Origin: Nothophaeocryptopus gaeumannii
Taxonomy: Eukaryota; Ascomycota; Dothideomycetes; Mycosphaerellales; Mycosphaerellaceae
Direction: 5' to 3'
Assembly (NCBI GenBank): GCA_031771865.1
Contig: JASISA010000009.1
Span: 1,054,001 to 1,118,000, forward strand
DNA: 64,000 bases
A program made the position numbers and the translations under genes. The notes under the pieces were generated by a model. That model ran no database searches and was not told where the DNA came from. It saw only the letters and a list, made by a program, of their open reading frames with translations. Positions 10,662-21,847 of the stretch are shown piece after piece (within the stretch, counting starts at the first letter, position 1; each line of letters opens with the position of its first letter).

Positions 10662-12304
10662 CTACAACTTCGCCCCCGCCTTCCAAACCGGCCCCGCAAG
10701 CGGATCATAAGTCTGCCAACTCAACTGATCATGCGGCACACCCGCACTATGCATACTCAATCCCCTCGTATCAATCATATCCGGCCCCAAATCCTCCACT
10801 TTCGTAGCCCCAATCAATCTCATATTCATCTCCATCTCATCCTTCAACAACTGCATAGCCCGATCCACACCGGGCAATCCATACGCAGACATAGCATATA
10901 GGAAAGGCCTTCCGATCCCGACACCCTTAGCCCCGAGACAGAGAGCTTTGATTATATCGGTTGCGCGACGGATACCTCCATCGATGAAAATCTCAAGTTT
11001 ATCTTGTAGACCGTGTTTCCTCAGTTCGGGCATGACTTCGGCGAGGACTTCGACTCCAGAACGGGCGAAGTCAAGTTGGCGACCTCCGTGATTCGATAGA
11101 ACCACACCATGAACGCCGACGGAAATCGCTTTAAAGACATCTTCGACTCGCTGCACTCCCTTGAGGATGATGGGCATCTTGGTAATAGACAAGAACCAAG
11201 GAATATCATCCCAGCACAACGCAGGATCAATGAAGGAGGAAATGGCTCGCGCGGCTCCTTGTGATCGATCCACATTATCGCCTCCGGATTTCTGGACATT
11301 GGATTCTGTTTCATCGAATTTGGATCGCATGTCTTTTTCTCTTCGGCCGAGTTGTGGTGCGTCCACGGTGATGAAGAGTCCTTTACATCCTCTCTTCTCC
11401 GCATGTTGGACGATCCTCTTTGTGATATCGCGGTTCTTGTTTACGTAGAGTTGCAGCCATTGGACTTGGTCGCCTTCTTTCGCGTCTACGATTTCGTCGA
11501 AAGAGCAGGATGCGAGGGTTGGGATCATTTGGATAACGTTGTGTTTCTTTGCGCCGCGGGTGAGGACGACTTCTCCTTCGGGGTTTCCCAGCTTGCCGAG
11601 CGCTGTGGCTGTCACGTAGAAGGGAATGTCGACTTTGGTGCCTAGCATGGTTGTGGAGAAGTCGATGGATTCAACGTTTTGGAGTATTCGGGGGCGGAAC
11701 CAGATTTTGTGGAAGGCGTTGTGGTTTTCTCGCATCGTCTGTGGGTTCCTGTCAGTATGCCATTGCCTCCCAATGTCAGCACTCCTTGTGAGTTGTCATC
11801 GCCACTCACAATCTCATCGTCAGCACCACTAGAATAGTATGCCCACGCAGTCTTCTTCATAACCCGCCTCGCCACGGCTTCGAAGTCCATCAAGTTGTAG
11901 CATTGCTCCAGAATTGGCATATGCTTGACCCGCTCTTGTCTCTCAATCTCGAATGGATCTTCTGCCTTCTCTTCTTTCTCGACCGTGTTCATATCAACCT
12001 CTCCCAAATGCTTGCTCTTGTCCAGGAACTTGTCCAGGGTGTCTGGTGGGTGAATAGGCTCGTACTCTTCGGTCGCATCCTTGCCGGCATACTTGAGGAT
12101 GATCTTGGGGCCACCTGGGTGCTCTGGAAGGACTGGGGCCATGTCAGCTTGGAGCATTTGAGATTGGAATGAAGGTGGCTTACACTCTGTGACATCGTAT
12201 GCTCTCCCATGGACAATCACCCAGCAAGAGTCCCTGTTGTTATGTGTGGCGACTTGCTCCCCAGTGAGCTTCTCGCTCTGGGTATCGTTGCTCGCGTGAT
12301 TCAT
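10662..12304 (-). CDS. L-lactate dehydrogenase (cytochrome b2 type)
   Basis: Three exons: 12184-12304, 11810-12132 and 10662-11738. The introns are 51 nt (GTAAGC to CCCCAG) and 71 nt (GTGAGT to CCACAG). Both joins restore family motifs (DVTE-FLPEHPGG and GADDEI-TMRENHNAFHK). Product 506 residues. The N-terminal cytochrome b5-like heme domain shows HPGG with its heme histidine. The C-terminal FMN-dependent alpha-hydroxyacid dehydrogenase domain shows VLSNHGGRQLDF, FIDGGIRRATDIIKAL and GIGRPFLYA. The family oxidises L-lactate to pyruvate and passes electrons to cytochrome c; related fungal enzymes use other 2-hydroxyacids, so the substrate is inferred. No mitochondrial presequence is apparent: the protein starts almost directly with the heme domain. 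Confidence 0.93.
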
Positions 12305-13267
12305 GGTCGCTAGAATATGCCCTCAAGCTCTGCTTGATACTATGCAATCCACGAAGGCGTGAGGGAGTCGGTTGAAAGAATAAAGATGGAGGATGAGAGA
12401 CGGAAACACAAGATGCAAAAAGATGCAGCCCTCGTTCAAGACCCAAACATACCTACACCCATGTAGCCATGCAGTCCTTCCAGATGTGAAGGCTCAATCG
12501 CTCCAGCCTCATCGTCGCCCGCGGCAAGCAAACGGCAGGTCTCGCTTTCCTCTCCTCCGAGCAAAGGTGGAGATGGCAGGTCGCTCGAGGAAGTCGCAGC
12601 CAATGACAGCCCGATGATTTGGAAGCTCCCTGTTTCTCGGTGTGTGGAGACTCCGCAATAGCCGCATCCACGGCTGGGGAACCGAAAGACAAATCTTCCT
12701 TGATTTCAGTGGAGAACGTCGGAGAAAAGTGTTCTGGTGATGGGAATGTCCGCAGTAGCCGCTGTCATGTGAAAGACAGGATGGGATGAGGGAGGGTTGC
12801 ATGGAGTATTCCGGGATGGCGAGCGGCTTTTCATGATTGATCAGTGCCGGGTATGGCTGTTGAGAGTACAGAAAGAAGCGGAGAGATTGGGGGCCTGAAT
12901 GGAAGCAATGCCTCGAGCATCAGCAAATGAGACGAGAGCGACTAGGAAGAGATATCGAAGTCTTTTCAATGATATGGGTTAATGCCGCGATCAGTACCAC
13001 AAAAGCGTATGACTCTGAAGAGGACTTCAGAAGCACGCACGTGGATCCAGTTATTCTTACTTGCCGCCCTATGCAAGCTCTTGAGGACGTACTGTACACA
13101 CAAATGCTAAGAAATAGGTATCCAAATGGCAGAGGCTAGGACGCAGATGCCAAAACACATATGCTGTGCAAGCCATGCTTTCGAGGTCCGTCTGCCTCAT
13201 GCAACGCTTCGATATCATATACCCAGCTCGGCGAGACACTGCTCACTTCGCCATGCTGTCCCATTAC
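12305..13267. other. Intergenic: lactate dehydrogenase promoter and hydrolase 3' region
   Basis: 963 bases without a supported gene. It lies upstream of the cytochrome b2 type gene and downstream of the long hydrolase gene (both minus strand). The open frames are short and overlap on both strands. Confidence 0.5.
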
Positions 13268-16200
13268 TCAGATGAAATTATCTTTCTGGTCTCCATTAAG
13301 TGCTTTGATATCCAGACCCTCTGTCGCTGTTACGAACGTTTCCAAAGGAGGTCTCTGACTTCTCCCAGCTTCTCCTCCATGTATGCTCAAGTTCTCGAAA
13401 CTCATCTTACCCAACGATGGTGGCGAAGTTGGGGTCGTGAGAGAAGTAGTTGATGCGGCGAACTTGCTCGTCGGCAGTGGCACAGGAGCTGTTGCGTTGC
13501 TGACTGCACTCTGAAGTGTTCCGTCTGTTGCTGTCGGTGATGCAGTTACGTTCGCGCTGAGCTGCGCAGTAGCTATCGAGGGAACGGGGGGTGCACCAGC
13601 AGCGGCCGCGGATGCTGCTAGCAAGTCCTCTCGAAATGCCTGTCTGTTCGAAGATCGAGGCACGGGGACTCGATTAAGAACTCCGCTCTGGCTCTGACCC
13701 CGCGAGAATGGTGGCAGTGGCGTCGCTGGAGGAGTATCCTTCGGCGGAGGAGTTGGTGGCGGGCCGTTCGAGTCCAGGCGCATGGCGACCGGACGGGCGT
13801 GGATTACATTGGTCGGAAGGGTTACATTGCTGTTGGCCTGTAGATTCTCAAACTTGTAAGCAACTGCCCCAGTGGCAATGGTAGCAGAATCAGGACGAAG
13901 TGCTCCAGAAGATGATGGCACAGACGCTACTGGGGTCGCGATTGTGGTAGGTGGAGGTGGTGGAGGAGGTTCAATCAACGAAGGAGGTGAGGGCGCTCTA
14001 TTTCCGCCAGTACTGGTCATCGGCATCGCGTTCGTAGCTGGGATTTGCTCACTTTGCTGAGGCGCTTTGCTCCCTGGAGGTGCAACCTTTGGATCGTAGA
14101 TCGTATGCCTCATCTTGAAAGGTGCTGCTTTCACGTTCTCGTTTGGCTGTCCTGAGGGATTCGAAGAGGGATTTGGCGTTGCATTGGCAGCTCGAGCGTC
14201 GAAGACTGGATTACGCACTTTGAAAGGTGCAAGTCGTGGGCCGTCCGTTGCAACAGTGCTCTCAGGAAATGCTGATGTTGGCATGCCGTCTGCTCCTAAT
14301 TGACCAAGCCGAGAGTCGCGCGATTCGAAACGATTTCGTCTTTGCTGGTTACTGACGTTCGAGGAACTGGCAATGGGATCGATGTGTTTGACAGGACTGA
14401 GAGGGCTGAGAGGGCTGACGGGGTCTTCTTCAGGTGATTTGAACTTCGCGATCAAAGTGTTGTCTGGAAGTAAAGATACAGGACGTCCGCCCGTGGACAT
14501 TTGATCGGTCTCATCGATAGTGCTTTGTACCACGACAGGGGTCGGCGCAGATCCGGTTTCAGTTGACCCCTGCATTGTTTCTGGGGAACGTGTAGATGCC
14601 GACGAGATAGCTGGAAGCTCCACAGCGCCGCCATTCGACGACCCGGTAACATCCTTCTCAGGAGCATAATTGGAGTCCAGTGTCATGGTCGAAGGATTTG
14701 GAGACGGCGATCGCACATTCAGACCACTGGCATTATCGCCTGACCGGATTTTGAAAGGATAAGCGACGACACCGTTGTGAGGTCTGCTGTTATCCGGCGA
14801 CATGAATGTGTTGGTACTTCCAGGGATTTTGACGGCGTCTTCCCTGGCCGTTTCCGAGATGGTAGGCGCGAGCGCTCTTCCTGCACTCGGCGACGTTGAG
14901 TTTTTCCTGGGAGCCTGTACCACATAACACTCGTCAGCCCCTGTATAGAACATCTAGTCGCCGAAGCTTAATCGGCGACTGTGCTTGGCACATTGAATAT
15001 GCGACTTCCGCCTCGGAAAGCCCCAAGAAGCTCATACGAGGATTACCATGATGCTGACTTGCATCTCGAGGTATCACAAAAGAGGCTTCGTCATTTCCGT
15101 AGTCCCGTACACCTAGTCTCGTACGGAAAATCAAATAGGGAAGCGCTATACTTCAGGCGAAGCGAGATCTGAGCAGAAGACCAGTACCTGAGATCACCAG
15201 GGCCGGGGGAGAGGGAAACTTACAGGTTCAGAAGGTCCCAGGCCGAAGCCAGCCGCCGCAAGCGCAGCATTATCCTCTTGGTTCTTCGACACCTTGGTGT
15301 TTGTGGCGACGCTCACCGGCCTGTTCCCAAAGTTGAGCTTGCTTGATGTTGTGCTGGATCGACGGCCCATATCCCAGAAGCCTTTGCTCGATGTCGCAGG
15401 ACTATCAAGGACCGGCGAAACGATTGATCCTGCGTCTGACGCCTGCCCTTCATCGCGGACTTGTTGATGGAATGGAGCTCGCGGGTGCGAATCTTCCCTC
15501 CTCCTAGACCACGAAGAGGACAAGACGCTAGCGGCGGAGCGCCGCCTCTGGCCCCTCGCATACTCATCCACTTCCTTTCCTGGGACTGAGAGGTTGTTCG
15601 TTGTCGTAGTGGCGACGGAAGCATTCCTGGCCGGATCCTCCACAACTGCACTCTCTGCAGCGCTCTCAGGTCTATCCTCCGTCGCCTTCTTCTCGACAAT
15701 GTCTTCCTCTCTCTTGAGTGTACTCTCATCGTGGCTCGCTCCCCATCCACTCCACATCGCAAGCCCCCATGACTTGCCCTGCTTCTTCTGCGCCGGCGCG
15801 TTGCCCGATGTTCGACGGTTGTACAGCGCAGTCGCTGGCGGGATCTCGCCGGGTTCTGGTTTGTCATAGCTCTTCATTTCCTTCAACTTCTTCTTCTGCA
15901 CCTTTTTGTATTCGCTTGCAAATTTGATATCGTTCTCCGCCCTCTTCGCTAGCCATTTGCGCACTGGCCCCGACTTGATCGCGCCGATCGTGTTTGGATC
16001 CAGGTGTAAGCTGGCAATTTCTGAGACCTTCGGAAGCGGGAAAATGATGCCGTGTCTGTTCACCCGTTGTCGTATCATATGGTCCTTGAACGGCGGAAGC
16101 TCGTCACCAGCCTTGCCCACTGCTCCAATCGAGGTCAGCTTGAATTGTGTGGAAGTCACTCCGTCCGGGCCAATGCTACCGAGAAACTGGTTCCCCTTGC

Positions 16201-17755
16201 CATCAAAGTCTTCAGGCTCTTCCCCATCACTGATAATGGAGATTGCATCGTCCTCCATAATATCAATCGACTTATGTTGCGCGTGCGCAAGTGCCCATGC
16301 ACCGAATTGAGCTACTGATCGATACATATACTTGGCTGGTCGCGTGAATGATAGAGTGTGTGGCACATGACAAAGGTCCTCCCAAACCTGTAGTTGGACG
16401 TCCGTTGGAGGATACAAATTCAGTGTTGTTCTTCGCGGGTCATGCTCGTCCAGAATGCCTTCGCTGGGCGGGTAAGCCTTGGGATCGGCCGCCTTATGTG
16501 CAAGATAGATCTGCTCGTCTCTCAATAGCTCTCCTCCACCGACCTGGATGAGCATTGGTGGAAGGCCTCCCAGTGAAGGCTGTTGAACGGGTGAAACCAG
16601 GGGATGCGCGAGCAAATCGTTCTTCGCGTACATCTGGAATTGCTCCCGAATGATGATCAACTTATCATCGATTGCGATTTCCAGACGTGGACCCACACCC
16701 GGTATTTGATTGTTGGGCACATACTTCTCTTTTCCCTCTTTCTCTGCTTGCACTTGAGCCCGTAGATTATCGCGGCTTGGTTTAGCGCTCACTGCGCCCG
16801 AGTCCATAGTTGCCGGTAACTCGACAATGTCAAAAGCTTGCTCCACAGGCTGAGTAAACTTCCTCTCTGGAGGTTTCTTCTTCTCCTCGTCGGTTGTGGG
16901 CGGCGGCGGCCATGCCATGGAGGGTTTGTGGTGGAACCCATGGGGCGGGATATAGTCACCTATACCGTCGCCTGCAACGGAGGGAAACGAATGTGTGAGG
17001 TCGACCCATGGTGAGAGTAGTATCGTTCCAGCAGGAAGTGGACAGCCCTGGTCTCGTAAAATCACCAACATAGACAAGACCATACCACCTCCCGCGCTGT
17101 CGCCAGCAAAGAGGATCTGGTTCGGCTCGAAATGCTCCAGAAGATAGAAGTAGCTCGCTATGCAGTCGTACAGGCCGCAAGGAAACGGGAATTCCGGCGC
17201 AAGTCTGTACCGCGGTGCGAGCACTCTGGCCTTGAGCTTTCTCGCATGGCGCTGCATCTGATATCGGTGCTCGTCCACGGATCCGAAGTAATAGGCACCT
17301 CCGTGTATGTAGAGTATAGCTCGATCGCATTTCACTCCCTTCCTTTTTCGCTCATTGGCATCTTTCTTCATCTCTATCCATTCTGCGTGTAGTGGACTTT
17401 CTGGCCTTCTCCACTGCCACCACTTCTCGCCTCCAACCCTCTCAACGCCACTGGGTCCGAGCTGTTTCTTCAAAGCGTTCGCGGATCGCGTTAAGAATTG
17501 GGGCGGGATCTCGACGTCCTTGGTCCAGACCCAGGTGGGTACTGGGACCCATTGTGCGGTGAAAGCTTGAAGATCTTCGACTTTCTGTTTCGACGAGTAG
17601 TCGAGGAAGGTGCGAATCAGACGGAGGCCTTCGTGATATGAGATGTGTGCAGTAGGCTTTTGTTTCAGCGGTTTTCGATTGAGGTAATGCGAGAAGTAAG
17701 TCTCGATAACTGAAGGCGTGACAGCAGTCGCGACGCTGAACGTGTTAAATGGCAT
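13268..17755 (-). CDS. HSL-family alpha/beta hydrolase with long disordered C-terminus
   Basis: Two exons, 15224-17755 and 13268-14914, joined across a 309-nt intron (donor CCT|GTAAGT, branch CTGAC, acceptor GTACAG). The phases match and give about 1392 residues. The hydrolase domain is within residues 1-500: HGGAYYFGS (151-159, oxyanion hole), GDSAGG (218-223, nucleophile Ser220), a 100-residue insert rich in P and K, then QVGGGELLRDE with Glu409 where family members usually have Asp, and a candidate His in CHVPH (463-466). The remaining 900 residues are low-complexity and P/S/T-rich, with repeated short motifs such as AYPFKIR, APFKVRNPVFD and APFKMRHTIYD. The family comprises lipases and esterases; the substrate is unknown. 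The second exon could be a separate gene, but it lacks its own conserved start. Confidence 0.8.
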
Positions 17756-18659
17756 GCTCGCCGCCCTTGCCCTCCTGACTGCTGGGCCGAAGACCGCGCT
17801 GAAGGGATATTGTAGCTGACCAGGTGGAAGTTGCTCGGTACAGTCTTCCCGGGATGTATTGAAATTGTGAACTCTTCCAATGCTGTCGTACTAGCTCAGC
17901 TTCATGGTCGCGTCCTGCCCTTGCGCGAACCACGGCGAACGACTGTCCCAGGCGCAGACTTCGTCGGTAAATATCGATGCTCTCCTCGGCTTCCACGTGT
18001 TTGGGTTGGTGGGCGAAATTAAATTGACTGCGGGAAGTCTGTCGCGGTAGGCTCGTCCTTCGACTCAGATCACCCTGCTGTTGTTATAGTACAAGTGCGA
18101 CAAGACGTAGGAATGGAATACAAAGACGTGGAAGGAGTGACGAATGCGTGTGAGGGGAGACAAGGAGCTACCTTGTCGTCGTCGTCGTCCCACTACACTG
18201 CTGCTACGCCGGGCCTCAGGAGACTTTCGCTTGCGCAGGCCGGTAGTGATGGCCCCTGCGTCATCAAACATGAACTCGCGACGACTTCTCACCCCAGGAA
18301 ACCCAACACCGGCTGTTCCACACGCCCGCGCCGTCCTGCAGGCCAGCAAACAAGATCGGCCAATGCTTGTGCGAGGAACCTGGTGTCTCTTGGCGCGAAC
18401 CTGTGACGCTGCGGCTCATGAAAGAATTTTGGTAGATGGACCACCACCAGCAATACCACAGATACCATCTATTACACTTCACAGCACTGTTCACGAGATT
18501 GCCAGCTGTTCAACGGCCCAAGCGCATCATCATACTCGCTTGACAATCTGAACCCTGTCACCGTTTGCGCATCCAGGGAAGGCAAACCGTCCCGCAATTT
18601 CAGAGCCGAAAGTCAACGGCGATACCACTCCCCTCACCACGACCACACACAACTCCAAC
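17756..18659. promoter_or_regulatory. Divergent promoter region, hydrolase (-) and TSR2 (+)
   Basis: 904 bases between two divergently transcribed genes, with no supported gene. The stretch before 18660 is rich in CA and CCA words, as usual for a fungal 5' leader. I could not identify a specific binding site with confidence. Confidence 0.5.
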
Positions 18660-19315
18660 ATGGCGACCTCACCTTCACAATCAGCAGCTGGACCTACACC
18701 TGTTCCTCCACAGCCCGGCCAAGCGACGGTTGAACAATTGCAGTCCGCCTTCGATAACAGCATCTGGTATCTCCTCTCGCTATGGCAGCCCCTCCACGTC
18801 TCGGTCACAAATTCCTGGGGCGGACCAGATAGCAGTGACAAGCGCGACTGGTTCGCAGGAGCCGTATCAGACCTCCTTACGACGCGACCAGACACAGATC
18901 AACTGGATCTTGAATGCTTTATGCTGCAGGTTATGTACGATACGCTTCCAATTTCTCATACTCTGAGCGTTCTTCTGACAGCTTTGATAGGACGGATGAA
19001 TTCGACTGCAACGTCGAAGATGAGAGCGAGGTGCAAGTCGCAAGAGAAATTCTAGCGACAAGGCAAAAGATGTTAGAGAGTAGGACATTAGATGTCGCCA
19101 AGGAGCTGGAGCAGAGGTGGAAGAATCGGGGACAGATGAAGGATTCAGTCAATTTGCAGGAGGTCAATCAAGACGCGGACGAGGAGGATCTTGACGAGGA
19201 GGACGATGATGATATGGAGGAGGCACCTGCACTGGTATCTGCGGCGCCGCCCAAAGAGAAGGCTTTGCCGGAGATCGATGAGGATGGGTTTGAGAAGGTG
19301 AAGAGGAAGAAGTGA
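18660..19315 (+). CDS. TSR2: Pre-rRNA-processing protein Tsr2
   Basis: Two exons, 18660-18934 and 18991-19315, with a 56-nt intron (donor GTACGA, acceptor GATAG). Splicing yields LQVM-TDEFDCNVEDES, the family's conserved junction. Product 199 residues. The WGG motif (SVTNSWGGPDSSDKRDW, about residues 48-64) defines the family. The C-terminus is an acidic tail (DEEDLDEEDDDDMEE) ending in a basic KVKRKK. In yeast, Tsr2 is the escortin for ribosomal protein eS26: it releases eS26 from importins and is needed for 20S pre-rRNA processing. The acidic tail fits binding of the basic client. The start matches the family length. Confidence 0.92.
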
Positions 19316-19377
19316 AGAGATGGATCATGTGCTACACGAACACCGAAGTACAACCTTGACGCCGAAAGTGGGACTGC

Positions 19378-20071
19378 CTAAGAGAGCCGCAAACGAGATG
19401 TAAAGCGCAGGATCTGGCGCTCGCCGAGGGAATGCATCGAGACATCTAGTCTCTGCATCATTGGGTGCAGTGGCCATGCTTTCTGCGCCGGTGCGTCCTC
19501 GATTCGCTCCCATTCTCGGCCACGGACCCAGCTTTGGCCGGTCTTGTGGATTACCAAGAGCAGCTGGCTTAATGTAGTCTTCCGCAGCTTGTCAGGTCTC
19601 ACCATACATGCCAGGGGCAATTGCAATTGTGCAGCTGCACCGCGCAGTGAGCGCGAATCATAACCTTCATCCAACTCGCTTCTCGCATGCACGGGGCGCC
19701 TTCTATGTCCTGAGCGTCGAAGTCGGCGATGGTGAAGGCGACCACGTACTCAACTGGTTGGCGACTTTTCGTGTCGTATGCGAGCAGGCGTAAATTTGAA
19801 GGGCCAGATCGCCTTTTCGAATTGCTCGTTGAGAGCTGCGGGTTCGACTGGGGAATTTGGGCGGCTATTATCTGCCAGCGTCTCGAGCGTCTTGAGGAAC
19901 ATCTGCTCTAGCAACTTTGGCGAGCCGATGATCACTGCTTGGAAGGTCTTGCTGACTCGCTGGACTTTGAACAGGTCGTGCCGATCGAAATGGGGAAGGA
20001 TGCTTTCTAGCAGCTCAGTGACTCGTGCGAGCTGATTTGCGTTGTCTTGGCAATCACATGTTTCCGCCTGC
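19378..20071 (-). pseudogene. F-box paralog broken by two frameshifts
   Basis: From about 20071 the minus strand reads through an F-box-like core (RVTELLESILPHFDRHDLFK, then VQRVSKTFQAVIIGSPKLLE) to a TGA near 19750. Homologous sequence resumes in another frame (VEYVVAFTIADFDAQDIEGA, then REASWMKVMIRAHCAVQLHN) and shifts again near 19600 (DKLRKTTLSQLLLVIHKTGQ). REASW and QLHNC match RRASW and ELHCC in the intact paralog at 21209-21847. A splice acceptor (GCTAG) precedes the first block, and no start codon is evident in this exon. No plausible intron removes the first shift, so this is a relic. The exact 3' limit is uncertain. Confidence 0.6.
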
Positions 20072-20079
20072 TAGCGGAA
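20060..20079. repeat. Seven-bp inverted repeat
   Basis: TTTCCGC and GCGGAAA arms around a six-base loop, just upstream of the F-box relic on the minus strand. It may form a small hairpin; its role is unknown. Confidence 0.4.
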
Positions 20080-20209
20080 ATAGTTGAGCACATGTGGTTC
20101 AAAGACAAGCGCAGATGCTCGCATCAGGCATTTAGGTAGCCTAGATGCTGCACACGTGAATTTGAACGCACACAATGAGCCTCCACCGTGCAGTCGTGCG
20201 ATCGACCCA

Positions 20210-21002
20210 CTACGAATACATACAAGTCCTCGCTCGCTTCCACACAAGACTTGGCTGCCACGAGAACTCCCATCCCTCCTTAGCAATCCTCAGCGCCTCG
20301 TCCATGACACAATCGAGTGTGCATCTTCCGGTAATGTAGATTCGACCCCAAAGCCAACTTTCAGTAGGATATGTGAGCCCATCCGTTTTCTGCTGCTTAA
20401 GATCCAGCCGCGCGACTCCCTCTGGTGTCTTGAAGCCCATCTGGCCCCATGAGCCTCTCACAGCCCTGTAGAAGTGGTCATCCGGCAACGCCTCGTGAGC
20501 GCCGATCAGTCCGAGGATTCCTTCTTCAAGCTCGACTGTAAGGACCCAGATGCCATCAAATTCGTCATACTGGAGGCCTTATATCATGTCGAATGGCTTC
20601 ATGATGGAGCGGACGGTGCGCAAGATTTGGTGAACTTCCTCGAGTGGCTGCAGCGACTTCGAGTCTAGGAGCATGCGTTGTCTGAGCGGTCTTGAAGTAG
20701 TCATGATATCCTTGAAGCTTGTGTTGACCCTTTGTACTTTGACGAGCTCGACCGGCGTGTTCAAATGAAGCAGGGTGTTACCAACGAGTTCCGGAATGGC
20801 GAAGATCTGCTCAGTCGCGCTGTAGGCTCCACTACTCTTGGTTCCGATGTTGGTGTCTCCGGCCTTCTTTGAGTTGTCGAGAATCTCCTGGGCGGCTGGC
20901 GAGAGTGCGAGCGCCATGGTCTTGAGCTGCGAGAGGGATCGTTAGCGTGGAGCAAGTCTTCCGCGCCGATGCAAGCGCAACACTTACTTCGCATGGATGC
21001 AT
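20210..21002 (-). pseudogene. F-box paralog with an in-frame premature stop
   Basis: A 61-nt intron (20927-20987, donor GTAAGT, branch GCTAACG, acceptor CGCAG) joins a mini exon starting at 21002 (MHPCE) in frame to LKTMALALSP. The F-box-like core follows (IFAIPELVGNTLLHLNTPVE, then LVKVQRVNTSFKDIM). At 20579-20581 the frame hits TAA. Beyond it the same frame stays open for another 123 codons to a stop at 20210, with protein-like sequence (YDEFDGIWVLTVELEEGILG to FSWQPSLVWKRARTCMYS). I see no GT-AG pair that would remove the stop. Either this is a nonsense-mutated pseudogene, a readthrough candidate or a sequencing error. If translated as is, it makes a 112-residue F-box-only protein from the 20917 ATG. 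Confidence 0.65.
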
Positions 21003-21208
21003 CTCCAATGGCTGCAAATCTTGATCTGTTGGACAGAAGCTTGAGGAGGCGATGGGGTGAATTGAAGAGGAAAAAGTCTTGATTGCACTGCAAACGCTCA
21101 AACGCCACGCTTCTTGGCACTCACATGCACCTCAACTCCAGCAGCATCCTTTTCGGCACACTGCTTCTAATGATAAGTCCACTCTGTTGCACGTTTTGTG
21201 ATACGATC

Positions 21209-21847
21209 TCACAGCCCCAGTTCATAGTTGTCCTGTCCGTAGTATAGCACCCTCCCAAGCCCACCTAAATGGCACTTTCCTGCCTTGATTGCCTGGTCCG
21301 CCAAATCACCCAACGTGCTCGTCGCCTTGAGCTTCGCCATCACATCATATCCGCAGCAGTGCAGCTCCATATGATGCTCTGGATAATGCGGGACCAAGAT
21401 CCGTCGCCAGCTCGCGCGCCTCTCAATAGCCGTGGTCCTGTCCAGCGTGCCAGGGAGACGATAACCAGCATGAACCCCAGGGACCTCCTCCGACCAGAAA
21501 AGTGAAATGTTCAGCGCGAGGACGATTTTCTGTGGTGATGATGTGATAGGTCTGACGTGGCTCCAGAATGGATAGAGAATATCTTCCATGCCGAAGAAGA
21601 ATCGCTTGTAGACATCCACCGCCTCTGCGAACTTGGCAGGCTGCTTATGCCTTGCATCGGGTTGCTCTAGATGCATCGTCTTTCTGATGTCAGGAGATCC
21701 TTTGATGATGTCCTGAAAGGTGCTGTTGACCCTTTGAACGACGAACAGTTGCTTCCATGACCAGACGTCTGTTTGGCCGAGTTCAAGTAAGATGTTTTCT
21801 GCGAGTTCAGGGATCTGGAAGACGGTGGTTGAGGCAGGCTGGTACAT
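21209..21847 (-). CDS. F-box-like protein, intact member of the tandem array
   Basis: Intact 212-residue frame. The N-terminal F-box-like motif (VFQIPELAENILLELGQTDV, then QLFVVQRVNSTFQDIIKGSP) is followed by a family-specific C-terminal domain with RRASWRRILVPHYPEHHMEL and a histidine/cysteine pair (HHMELHCC). F-box proteins are usually the substrate adaptors of SCF ubiquitin ligases; the target here is unknown. A strong splice acceptor (CTGATTGCAG) ends 20 bases upstream of the ATG, so a 5' intron in the leader, or a short upstream coding exon as in the neighbouring paralog, is likely. It is the only apparently whole copy among four family members in the window. Confidence 0.75.
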   Translation of the reverse strand: MYQPASTTVFQIPELAENILLELGQTDVWSWKQLFVVQRVNSTFQDIIKGSPDIRKTMHLEQPDARHKQPAKFAEAVDVYKRFFFGMEDILYPFWSHVRPITSSPQKIVLALNISLFWSEEVPGVHAGYRLPGTLDRTTAIERRASWRRILVPHYPEHHMELHCCGYDVMAKLKATSTLGDLADQAIKAGKCHLGGLGRVLYYGQDNYELGL

